A DNA stretch of 64,000 nt from Calonectria ilicicola (taxonomy: Eukaryota; Ascomycota; Sordariomycetes; Hypocreales; Nectriaceae): positions 930,001-994,000 of the forward strand of contig CP085831.1 in the NCBI GenBank assembly GCA_020809705.1, read 5' to 3'. The position numbers were made by a program, and so were the translations under genes. Under the pieces are notes generated by a model. It was given only the letters and a program-made list of their open reading frames with translations. It searched no databases and was not told the origin of the DNA. Below, one piece after another: positions 22,856-33,295 of the stretch. Positions within the stretch are counted from its first letter, which is position 1. Every line of letters starts with the position of its first letter.

Positions 22856-24773
22856 TTTTGCTGAGGTAGGTTTATTAATAGAGCAACCAAGTATGCTGGC
22901 CAGAGTTCTTGAGTAAGGAATGAGAGAGAGAAGGAGATGAACAATATTCAAGAGGATAGGGATAATTCTATATTTGTACCATGGCTAGGAACGTGTTGCT
23001 AGCTGGAGCTTTCGGAAGTTGAAGGTTGCATGAAGCCGGTTACATAAGCGGCCTTCGGCACGCGAAACCGCCGTGGAGGGTTGACCTTTTGAGTTTTCAA
23101 TAGGGGTAGAGCGACGTCATAGTTGATTTAAAAAGAAGCTTCCTAAATACCCGCCAAGGTGGCAATCATATGTATGGCGGCAGTGGGGATGCAGGCGGGT
23201 CGCGACTGAGAGCGTCGTGGGAGCGACATGTTAACCGCAAGTCCGTTCTACAATATTTTTAGAACAATTATATGGAACACATTTCACAAATGTATTGAAG
23301 AAATACAACCCGAAAGTTATAATTACAAGAAAAATATGATCAACTAAACGCCTGCTACGTCTATGCAAGTTCTAATTATAGGCACCGTCGGCATGCCTTG
23401 GGCCTTAGCCACGAGTGCAGAAGCCTTGAAAATGCGAGGATCTGTGGGTTTTATGGATGGTTTTTGCTCTTTGCCTACAACACTTCGTCATTAGTCTAGC
23501 ATAAATCGTGTCAGCTAATCCGTCGTCTACTTCGTTCAGCCTCACTAGCAATGCCCCAGCCATCGAGGTGGGCCTCAACAGCATGCATGCGACCATGTTC
23601 CCATTACAGCTGCGTACCCAAGTCTGGAGGAAAACCTTAACCGAGTGGTGCAGCTGACAAATCCAAGTCGGATCGGATGAAGCGAATTACGAAGCCTAAT
23701 TGATCTCGTTCGCTGTCCAAAGCAGAATTACTTTGTAGGGCTGTGGACATCGGCTGTAGAGATCGGCAAAATCGGCTTGCCCCACCCGACGGATGCTACT
23801 ACTTCTTTGGTGAACACTAACTTGATTCTACTGGCCGCTGCTAGAACAAATCATTGTCATATTTAGACACTCCTCTGAATGCTGACCCTTGATCATGCAG
23901 AATTAGCAGGCCTCTGCAGACTCGACTCGGATTCAACTAGTCCAAGTGTGGATGAGGTGTTCGCTGGGTATCAAAATTGACTCTTTTCATAATCGCGTAA
24001 TCCCACACGCCAGATATGATCCGCTCATAGCCTTTGGTGATTGTATGCGCACCGTAAAACAGATTATCCGGCCAAGACTCATAGTACCTCCAGGCGCACA
24101 GCCACAATAAATATGATGGAGGTGTCAAAAGTGCCAAACTAAAAAGAGAGGCGAGGCAATCAAGTACTTTTCGAGTTCTGGGATCTTTATTGAAATGATT
24201 TTAGTTTAGTTGAAAAGAGAAACACCAGGCTCAACCGGGTTTTCTCCAAGGAGCTCCAGAGCCATAAAGGTGGCAGATGCAACAGCTTGACTTGGTCTTC
24301 ATAAGTCACCAGACCAAGAAAAAATCAACTTAATCTTTTTGTACGGCAGAACCTTGATGCCTTTGTACAAATATAGTCATACTTAAGATAGCCCCCCCTG
24401 CCAAGATCAGTGAATCCTAACTTTCATCTTTAAACGTCAACACCCATGTCTTCTCTTCGATGCAACATTTTGTTTGAACGTCGCAGAGTTCAAAATAACA
24501 AACAATTACTTGCCCATGTATAATTCATTCAATCCAAACAATCGAGCTCAGGTCATCAGCCCAGCTAGATCAAACAATTTTATCATCCACTCGAAGCAAC
24601 CAAAAAAAAAAAAAAACCTCTCTTGAAATGGGCTATGAACGAGTAGTTCTCCTGGAAGATCATTGATTCTTACTTTGATCACTTGTCCATTAAGCTATTA
24701 CCATCAAACCCGGAGTCGCCCCCTTCTCACATTTCAATCTTCAACGATTAGTCTCCAAGAAGTCTAATTTCGT
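22856..24773. other. Intergenic stretch of about 1.9 kb
   Basis: No coding signature was found on either strand. A 15-base A run lies near 24602-24616. Confidence 0.5.
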
Positions 24774-25307
24774 ATGTACTTCAATTCAACCATAAAGTGT
24801 TATCAAAGCATGGCAGTTTCCAACTTCGTGGTCCCGCAAACCCAGATACCAAGTACATCAAAACTTGCGATCATGAAGCCCTGCTCTACCTACAACTATT
24901 TCGCCTTTACGTCATCAACTGAAAAACAGTCACCAGAACCACGTCAAACTTTGGCACCAGATGGTCGGCAAAAACAAATTCTTCCAAAGGCCGCCTGGGA
25001 TATTTTGAGGAGCCTATATGGAGTTCAGGTATCCAAAGTTGCATGGGCGGACGTGGTAAAGACGATGAACAACATTGGATACCAGTATAAGGAGCGTGGC
25101 GGTAGCCACTGCGTGTTTTCATGGACAGAGGGCTGTCGCTGGAGTTTAGGCCATCTGCCAAAGGGAGCTAGCATGCAGTTGGCCAAAAATCATAAGGGTG
25201 GTAGAAAGGGGGCAGATCGTGCTAAAGTTAGGGATTGGGGATTCAGGCTGAAAGAGAGGGGCATGACATGGGAATTTGTGCAGAGTTGGTATTGTGTGAA
25301 ACAATGA
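24774..25307 (+). CDS. Small protein with a HicA-like pattern, function unknown
   Basis: A single exon of 177 residues from ATG 24774. Later in-frame ATGs at 24810 and 24873 could also serve. The C-terminal 95 residues contain KVAWADVVKTMNNIGYQYKE, then RGGSHCVF, then NHKGGRKGADRAKVRDWGFR. This order resembles the HicA/dsRBD-like fold: a helix with VxxxMxxxGF, the GSH turn holding the histidine that is catalytic in bacterial HicA ribonucleases, and a basic K-rich helix near the end. Fungi have a family of similar small proteins, usually with GSxW in place of GSH. Here GSH is intact. No antitoxin partner is adjacent and no signal peptide is seen. RNA binding or cleavage is only an inference. 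Confidence 0.65.
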   Translation: MYFNSTIKCYQSMAVSNFVVPQTQIPSTSKLAIMKPCSTYNYFAFTSSTEKQSPEPRQTLAPDGRQKQILPKAAWDILRSLYGVQVSKVAWADVVKTMNNIGYQYKERGGSHCVFSWTEGCRWSLGHLPKGASMQLAKNHKGGRKGADRAKVRDWGFRLKERGMTWEFVQSWYCVKQ

Positions 25308-25948
25308 CTGACTGTATATACGAACCTATATTCCAACGAATCAACAACTGAAGAGAATTCAGTACGTTGCTTTCTTATAATGACCAATGATTCTGTTGCG
25401 CAGAAGCGCCATTCCTTTCATCCGTATATATTCAGCATCTTTACAATTACGTTATAGTGAGTTCACCCTAATTGAGTGACATATCACAGAACACTTATAT
25501 TACTAAGACAAGAGTGAACGATAAAAATCCAACAGCGTTTCCGCTTAATAAGTGCGTTTGCGACTCGTCTATGTATTGGAGAAGAATCATAAACCATGCA
25601 AAAATATTTCAGCGAAGATTCAAGTAATGAGTATGTTTCTAATTTCAATTTGGTCCTATTTTTTTGGTCTTTGATAAATTTATTTCTGTGTAGAAGCTTG
25701 GTAATGACTGTGCCCAATGTCCAAGACAAGTGAGAAACCGTTGACAACGAATGAGTGACCTAAGTTGGTGTCGTGGATAAAGCTTGTCCCCGCCGCAGCG
25801 AATTCCAATATCCCACTGCACCTCGACTATCTGCCTACAATCACCAATGGCTAAGCCTTTGCCACTCTAAAAGTTGCAAATGCTTCCAAGGCGATGGTTG
25901 GCTTGAATGGCCCTTGTGCAGCCATCTCCGAGCGAGAGACAACGCCAT
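25308..25948. other. Intergenic stretch
   Basis: This is the spacer between the HicA-like gene and the converging cysteine-rich peptide gene. Nothing supported within. Confidence 0.5.
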
Positions 25949-26283
25949 TTAACATCTAGAAAACGACTATTAGCAAACAGAAGTACATCAACAGACTGTT
26001 TTAAAAATGCAAACGTACTGAGTGCGTGAGTTGCCAGTCGTCTGACTGACACACTGCGGGGGCCATTGGGCACCACCGTTGCATCGAGAGGGGCAGGCAC
26101 CTGGGCCCGCGCCGCCATCAACCACCTGTAAACATTAGTATTGCAATGTCACAAGAATCAGCTGGTAACACTTACACAGCAGTGGCCTCCATTGCTATAC
26201 TTGCACTGGTACCAGCCAGCGCAGGCTTCAGTAGAAGCAGCGAGGGTAAGGAGGCTCATGACGATGGTGGAGATGCGGACCAT
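25949..26283 (-). CDS. Small secreted cysteine-rich protein
   Basis: Proposed exons are 26283-26176, 26125-26019 and 25955-25949, giving 73 residues. The introns of 50 and 63 nt have GTAAGT and GTACGT donors. ATG 26283 starts a clear signal peptide (MVRISTIVMSLLTLAASTEA). The mature chain holds eight cysteines: CAGWYQC, then HCC, then ACPSRC, then QC and a final C just before the stop. An even number, with a cysteine at the end, suits a disulfide-bonded apoplastic protein. The last exon adds only seven bases. If intron 2 is not removed, the chain ends a few residues later. No homologous family is recognised. It is a candidate effector or defence peptide. Confidence 0.65.
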
Positions 26284-28392
26284 TTTGAATGTTTTAAGGA
26301 TGGATGATAGAAGTTGATGAGATTTGAATGGAAGTTGTGGTGAAAGTGATGATTGTTGAGTGAGAGTTGCTTGTTGATGATGATTCCAAAACGGCGAATG
26401 AGGTCTTGTATTTATACTTGATTGGGCCTTCACTTGGCCATTGTATTTTTACTTCCATTCTACTTTTGCTCCAACTTGGCCACTCAGATGTCGAGACTAC
26501 GGCCTCATTCTTTCACCAGTGTTGTTGCAATGATGCATGTGCTCGGACTTACAACGGATTTTGCATAGTTGACACGGACCAGCAGGATGATTCGAAAGAA
26601 AGCTTAATAAATTGACACGTGGCTGTGACTGACTCTTGAAACAAGCTTGTTTTATCGAGATATATGGAATGGCAATAGAACGGCAGGGTCCATCCAGGAA
26701 TAGCCCAATGAACCTCGAGGCAAAGACTCCACTCACTCGCCAATTTACTTACCGCATGGCGTAGGGCGTCAGGTGGCAGGTGCACTAGCCTGCGGCTCCA
26801 TCCGACTATGAACTACCAAAGCGCCTATCAAACAAGGCGGACTAAAACAGCAACCAACTCTCAAACACTGCTGCAGGTGAAAATAAGGACATAATTATTT
26901 ACTCTCTAGAACCCGTAGGCAGAGGGCGATGATGTTTCGCTGTGGTCCACCTGTGCATCACGTAGCCTCATTAGCCTTAGAATCATGGCAGTGTTCTCAA
27001 TATACATGCAAGCGTTTTATGCGACAGTGCCGGACCAACAACATTATTCTTTTTCAAGAAGCATACTTGTTTGGAATACCACAATGATCTCAAACAACGC
27101 CCTATGCACTAACGCGTGACACCCAAAAAGAACGGGATCCATCATCACAGCCCTGTTTTGAGTGTGCAGGACGGTAATTGTCCTTGGGACATATGCATAG
27201 TAACAAAGTTTTAGTGCATAATATTTTAGTTTCAGAGGGTGTTTGAGGAGGGAAATGGCGCTCGGGAATTACGCCGCGCGACTCGTTACTTCAATCATGT
27301 CGTCATTGAGACGAGTCAGTGAGGGAGAGCCTCACGGCCGAATCTGACCATCCACCAGTAGCACGGTCACTATCCAACAAAATGGCCAGCCATGTTCCCC
27401 CCCAAGGCAACAATAAGATTTTAATGATGATTGAGCATCTATAGAAATGGGATGTTGGGAGGTTGGTATACAGTTGCCCCTATCAACGTCACCGGCATCT
27501 CTCTTGTCACAGGCGATGTTTGTATTTTAAAAGGCACATATCTCTACCAAGGAGCCTGATTATACTGCTTAGTGGCAATTCTCGGCTTCTACTTTACGAA
27601 TATTCTTTGTAGGGTAACTTAAGATGATTAACGTGATCGTTGGCTAGCCGAGATAGCCCGCCTTAGCGTCTGTTGAAGTGGACTAAGGGTCCTTGCTGAG
27701 CTGAATCGCCAGAACGTCAGAATTGGCCTCGTCTCGGGCGCTTCCATCTGTGTCCGTCACGGTTCACCACCCTCACAGTGCAGATGCGTACACCAGCCGG
27801 GCATAGACCTAAACAGATGGTTCAGCTGTAATTCACGCCACGACGCAGGAGGGAGGGACAGACGGCATTAGCGCAAGATGCGGCACAGAAGACTAAGCAA
27901 CCCCGTGACGACGAAATCAGCATATGCACAGTGCATCTGCCATACAGTGCGCACGCTGCATACGACTTGAAATTATGCCCGTTGTTTCCAAGTCGGAGCC
28001 AACAATGCATACGTTAAGAACTCAAGGGAGGATAAAATCTATATGATACTAGACTTGCGGCCGCAAAGACATTATTCTCTGAAGGACAGGGTTATACATC
28101 CCCTGTAAAGGGGGCAAGAACCAGGCAACTGGTCCGGAACTCGGCGTTCAAAAAAATATGGTTGCCCTCTCGTGCAAAGGGGACATTACATCACGTTTTT
28201 CTCCATGGGCCACATACGTCATTGTACCAGAGTTACTTTTGTATATATTCTGAATGTAACTACAAAACTGCGAAAGCGAATTATAAACCACAAGTGCCTG
28301 CCCCATATTTACATTGCAGCTGATTATGGACTGGAATCAGAAATGGTGACTCGGGGGGAAGCTCCAGGCTTCAAAAATTCTGGTAGCCTCCA
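26284..28392. other. Intergenic stretch of about 2.1 kb
   Basis: Apart from the TATA box near 26410, I see no gene, RNA or repeat. The many short frames on both strands lack motifs. Confidence 0.5.
26407..26417 (-). promoter_or_regulatory. TATA box of the cysteine-rich peptide gene
   Basis: The minus strand reads GTATAAATACA about 125 bp upstream of ATG 26283, a good core promoter position for a short 5' leader. Confidence 0.55.
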
Positions 28393-29755
28393 TTAGGTGG
28401 AGCAAGAGGCAACGCTGGGGACGCCCGAGCAGTTGCCGTAGTCCTTGCCTCCGGTCACGGCGACCTTGGACCAGGTCCAGTTAGAGCAGCCGGTGCTTCC
28501 GCAGACAATCACAATGTTGTATCCGCTCGAAGCAACCGAGCCGGTACCAGTGATGTTCTCAATGGTCAGGCCAGTGATGGGGACACCGCTTGTGGCAGTG
28601 CCCTTCAAGTCACCACCATCATAGTTCTGCTCGATAATGATTCCGTAGCTAAGAGGTGTGAGTAAAAAGTACCAAGCCGTTTGGTTAAATTATACATACC
28701 TGGAAATGGACTTCATGGTAATACCGGAGTAGGTGACACCAGATACGGAACCAGTGGCTCCAGAAACAGTCTTGATGCGGATGGCTATATCCAGTTAATA
28801 AACGATACTATCATTAACCGTTCGAGGGCAACTTACCTTGCACAGAGCTCTCAACAGTGCTATCAAGGAAATTGACAGTCTTGACGACATTGTTGGTTCG
28901 GCCGCCGACACTGCCGATGGACAGACCGTGACCTCCTGAGCAAAGACCACCAGAGAAGGTAATTTCCTAATTTTAGATGTCAGCCAACCAACCCATTTCA
29001 ATCGATTCGCACTAGCAACGTACAGTTCCAGAGTTGATGGCAACACAGTCGTCCTGGTTGTAAACCTTGGCACCAGTGATGATAACATTGTTACTGTCAC
29101 CAATATCAAATCCATCGGTGTTGTGTCCACCAGCGGTGTCACCATCGCTGTCATCGATGATCATATCGGTAATAGTCAAGCCATCGCAACCGTTAATGCT
29201 GACAGCCATAAGAGGAGTGTTGATGATGTGCAGGTCGGTGATGGTGGAAGAAGTAAGATCATGGGCGTAGAAAAACTTGGGCTTGGTGGTGCCACTGGTT
29301 CCCTTGCCATCCCACCACCTAGCTCCGTCGGGGTTCAGAGTGGCGCCAGAGGCACCAGTAACAGTGATGTCGTTACCAGAGATTTGGAGAAGAGGGCCAG
29401 ACCACTCCTTGTATCCCCAAGTGGTTTCACCCTCGAAGATGACCTAACAATGGTGTGTAAGTTTTGACAATCATCTTCTTCCTTTTCCATAACTTACATG
29501 AGTGCCATCGGCAAGACTGCTCAGGTCGAGAGTTGTTCCAGATGGAACTGCAACATCAGACAAGACAATGGTTGAGCAAGACTTCTGAGATGCGCTAGCG
29601 CTTGCAGCACCATTGGAACCTGTGAAGGTGCAAGTGGTAGCTCTCTTGTTAAGATCAGGAGCCTGAGTAGGAGCAGGTGCAGCAGCTGGAGCTGGGCTTG
29701 CGAGAGCGGTTCCTGCAAGGAGGGCAACAGCCAGAACGTTCCAAATGTTCTTCAT
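28393..29755 (-). CDS. Endopolygalacturonase (GH28), secreted
   Basis: Five exons, 29755-29498, 29443-29024, 28966-28837, 28784-28700 and 28648-28393, encode 382 residues; all junctions are in phase with 51-57-nt introns. The enzyme hydrolyses alpha-1,4 bonds in homogalacturonan outside the cell. A signal peptide ([20 protein letters not shown]) is followed by a Pro/Ala-rich propeptide ending in KR at 37-38, a Kex2-type site. Catalytic motifs are intact: NTDGFD (Asp196), QDD (Asp217, Asp218), GGHGLSIGS (His239) and RIK (272-274). The sequence closely resembles endopolygalacturonases of necrotrophic leotiomycetes such as Botrytis. It is preceded by a TATA box at 29857-29869. It is expected to be pectin-induced, though this is inferred from the family only. 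Confidence 0.96.
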
Positions 29756-31294
29756 CTTGAAATGTATACAATGAATTTGTGAGTTTGTTGATGTATGTTA
29801 AAGAACTGAGCAGTCAATATTTGATGATGAGACACTTGAAGACGAAGAGTGATGGCATTATATATAAATCTGAATATGAACAGCCCTATTTCCACCTTTG
29901 AAACTGTTTCGCAGTGTTGAGCCTGCTTCAACACGATTGCCAGGCTTGCCCGTGGCGCTAGGTGAGCAACTGGCCACATTCTCCACCAATCACTTCACAA
30001 CATCCGCTATTTGGCAGAGTCCGCGTAACATCTAGGCTTGAATGATCTCCAGAGTTGCAAGGATCGGTTCTCACGGAAGCCGCTTGCAAAGCTTAAGCCA
30101 GTCCACGAAGGAGGCGAAACCGAAGAGCATCACAGGATGGTACAGCAATCTCTCTTCCCTCGACTCCATCGGCATCCCTAACCGAGTGCACACTACCCAA
30201 TAGACCGCTGGCTTGATTCCGGTCCCAATGCGGCAAACACGCGTCCCTGAAATTTGGGATGACGAGTAAGCGTTAGCCCACTGAGGTAGCCCCGGTGCCG
30301 GCGGGCCGAGGCCACTTTTTACCCACCAATCACAGCTTGTCCTCGCTGGACAACGGCTGGCTCAAACAAATCCAGAAGAAATCTGGAAGAAAATCTGGGG
30401 CATTCAACTCCTCTACAAATTTCATCTGAATATCTGAAACTTGCAATTTTCAGTATCTAGTATAGCGTGCATCCACAGTTGTAAGCATCTAAATCATAAT
30501 ATTCATGCATCCCTTTTACCAGCTCCTTTTGAGTCTCGAAATCGGAGCCCACAATAACAGTAGTAGTTGGTTGCCTACGTCCTTACGATTGATGTCGGAT
30601 ATTAGCACGTTAAGAGCTACCCTTGCAGTTGCATTCGGTATGTTCCCTAATCATCGCTGTCAAAGGCTGAGCCGTGGTCCTTGTTGCGCTGCCCATGTTT
30701 GCAAGTATGATTGGCTGGGTCTAATTGGCTTTATGCGTAAAATATATCCAATATTTATACATAAAGTATCACAATAATTAATGTAAGAACTAATTCTTAA
30801 CGTTATTTAGACAAACATTATCTAAGGCTTTGAGAAGTTATCGAACCCAGAGCGCATATCTGATTGTCAGCAAGTACCCCACAATATTTCGACACGGAAA
30901 TTGTGGGTTTGATGTTTTCACTGCAATTTTAGCACCCACAGGGAACATAAAGGCTACCCTAGAGCTCGTGGTGTGTCTAAAACATTTCGCTTTTCCTTTG
31001 CCGCGTAATCTATATTATGTATTCACTTTCTTGGCGAGGAGCATGATCCATTTTAAAGTAAAAATGAAAATTGAAAAAAAAAAACTCCTTGTATCCTATT
31101 TGATTGTTCGCTTGAGTAGCGCGCATTCATACTCTAACCATACTAGCCAAACTGGGGTATTAGGGTTCAATACTGCGGAAATCATTTCCCTTAAAGAATT
31201 CTCCAGTATTGATAAAAGAAGAAAAAAGAACCAAGATTAAAAAAGAATGCATGGAATAGAATAACCCCAAAATTCACAAAAAAGAATTAATCCG
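29756..31294. other. Intergenic stretch with the polygalacturonase promoter
   Basis: The polygalacturonase control region lies here. A GC-rich patch near 30285-30312 includes CCCCGG, which fits the carbon-catabolite CreA consensus SYGGRG on the minus strand. Frames at 30505-30777 and 30830-31240 (plus) have no motifs. Confidence 0.45.
29857..29869 (-). promoter_or_regulatory. TATA box of the polygalacturonase gene
   Basis: ATTATATATAAAT lies about 105 bp upstream of the start codon, the best AT-rich core element in this promoter. Confidence 0.6.
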
Positions 31295-31385
31295 CGACAG
31301 AGACAAGATTCGAACTTGCGCGGCCGAAGCCAATGCATACCTCGAAGATTCGAGTGCATCCCTTTAACCACTCAGGCACTCTGCC
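31295..31385 (-). tRNA. tRNA-Ser(CGA) with a 10-nt intron
   Basis: The acceptor stem GGCAGAG pairs with CTCTGTC, followed by a G discriminator. The D-arm is GAGTGGTTAAAGG, the anticodon stem is ATGCA/TGCAT, the long variable arm has a GGCTTCGGCC hairpin, and the T-arm is GCAAGTTCGAATCTTGT. The 17-nt anticodon loop reduces to CTCGAAA if 10 nt (TCTTCGAGGT) are removed after position 37. Part of that intron can pair with the anticodon, as usual for nuclear pre-tRNAs. It decodes UCG. Confidence 0.9.
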
Positions 31386-32145
31386 TGAGGCTTTTTGTTA
31401 CGTAATGCGACAGTATACATGAATATGAACTTCCAGCCCTGATTGAGGCTGGGATTTCTCAACAAAACAACCAGACCGTCAATAATAACACTTTTCACTT
31501 TTCTTTTCGCTTTTGTACACAGCATCGGTCACTATGATGGTTACCGCCAGTTTTTATAAATCCACCTAGACTATTCTCCATCTTGTCAACTGGGTCCACT
31601 AAGTTCGCAGCGTCGCGTCGCGTCATATCGCGTGTGCTTATCGCGTCTCACCAGCCCTAGGATCACTTTACTGATGCGGATGAAGCCGTGACTACGATTT
31701 CCCCTCGCTGTCTGGACACTCGGCATTTCTAGTGTAACTCTATGTGAGTCATTTGGAGGATTCGTCTGTTGGGCTATTTTTTGGGCGTCGTCTCAGTGAG
31801 TCACTGTGGCTTGTGTGACAAGGCAGCCTCCAGGAGCCCAGACAACCCGACCCACTATTGCTAGAGCTTATCTTCATGGAAGCCAATCACGGGCTTCGAT
31901 AAGGCATACTCCAAGGTGTTCCAACCAAGCCAACAGGCGAACCTGGGGAAAGGAATGTAGTGCATCAGCTCATGCCAAGTTGAGTCAAACGAATTGATGA
32001 TGCTCATATTAAGGTGAGGCTGGTTGTATTCATAAACTTTTGGTCCTTTCTGTCTGTATTCAAATCAAACCAACCTGAATTTTCAACTCGTTTTCGTTGC
32101 ATCATATCATCGCCTTCTGTCTCAGTTGCCGCCCCCATCATCAAG
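31386..32145. other. Intergenic stretch
   Basis: This stretch lies between the tRNA and the next gene. No supported coding region; a GCGTCGCGTCGCGTC run near 31608-31622 is a short imperfect repeat. Confidence 0.45.
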
Positions 32146-33219
32146 ATGCCCAGCAAGAACCTGTCCAGAAGCCAACGTCGGCGGCGGCAACAACGCCAAC
32201 AAGATCCTATTCCAGTAGACCGAAAAATTGTTTTCACCAAATCAACTGGTTCAGGTGTCGTCGACTTTGAGGCTATCAATCCACAGAAGGAGTCTCCGCT
32301 CTTCTCTAAGCTACCAGCCGAGATCCGCACGCAAATCTACCAAGAGCTTTGGCGCCAAGCGGGATCAGTGCAACATATTCTAATGTCTAGAAAATACATG
32401 GGTGACCATGAAGTAGCATCATTCCGCCATTACAAGTGCAACTCTCATTTCGATGACCCGTACGAAAAGGACTTGGAAGCTAAAGAACCAGATTTCGATG
32501 ACGAATTGAACATAGATTCGCAAAAGGAATGCTTCTTTTGCATCTACTGGTCACATTACAGTTTTAGAGTGCGAAAAGACTTGCCTCAACCTGTTCCACG
32601 GATGGCACCCTTTTTACCCATGTTGCTCAGTTGTAAAATGATGTGAGTTATGCCCTGGAAACTCTAGTCCTCGTTGGTTCTACAGCTCATACTTTTTAGT
32701 CATCTCGAAGCTTTGCCAACTATTGCACAAAATGTCACCTTCTTATTCCCATGCCCAGGGGTTGCTCATACCTTTCTAAACACTCACCGACCACCAATTG
32801 CCCATTTGATGCGAGATATTATCGTAAAAGATAATTTTAACTTCTCAAGGTGGCATGGCGGCGACTGTGGGTGGGGAAAGCTCGCAAAAACACTCTGCAT
32901 GTTTCCCAATATCCAGTCAGCCTACGTTCGGATGCATCATGAATCTCAATCGTGGCCAAGTAACAAAGCTCGCACAATTGTTCCCAATCCTAGACTATGC
33001 GTCTATTTTTCTAAAGTGCCTTCTCATATACAACTAAAGGTTTCTATTCCGGCTGAGCTGTTAAGTCAATGTTTAGGTCCTTGGTGGCCCTCAAGCTTTT
33101 CTGGATTTATTCGTTATACTGGTGGGTTAGTGGAAGGTGCAACAATGGAGAGTGCGGTTGGCAACGAGAAATCGAATTTAGAGTGCACTCACAAGAGACA
33201 ACCGACTGTGTTCCGATAG
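32146..33219 (+). CDS. Uncharacterised protein with LPxExRxxIY (F-box-like/2EXR-type) motif
   Basis: Two exons, 32146-32642 and 32700-33219, encode 338 residues; the 57-nt intron (GTGAGT to TTTTTAG) joins SCKM to IHLEALPTIAQNVTF. The start is ATG 32146 (MPSKNLSRSQ); upstream frame includes an ATG at 32014 but gives an unlikely leader. A basic N-terminus (RSQRRRRQQRQQ) precedes SPLFSKLPAEIRTQIYQELW, the fungal motif found in F-box-like and DUF7730 proteins, then LLSCKMIHLEALP. The basic stretch could be a nuclear signal. It converges on the HET gene at 33296-35134, with only 76 bp between stop codons. Function unknown; it shares the opening motif with the protein at 7231-8397. Confidence 0.8.
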
Positions 33220-33295
33220 TCTGCTGATGAAACTCAATAAGAAGTAATAAAATGCGTCATGATGCTAACAGAAATGTTACATGTTGCTCATGCGC

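Noticed and set aside
30830..31240. 136-codon plus-strand frame
   Set aside because: The start is a non-ATG codon, the composition changes along the frame, and no motif or splice partner is seen.
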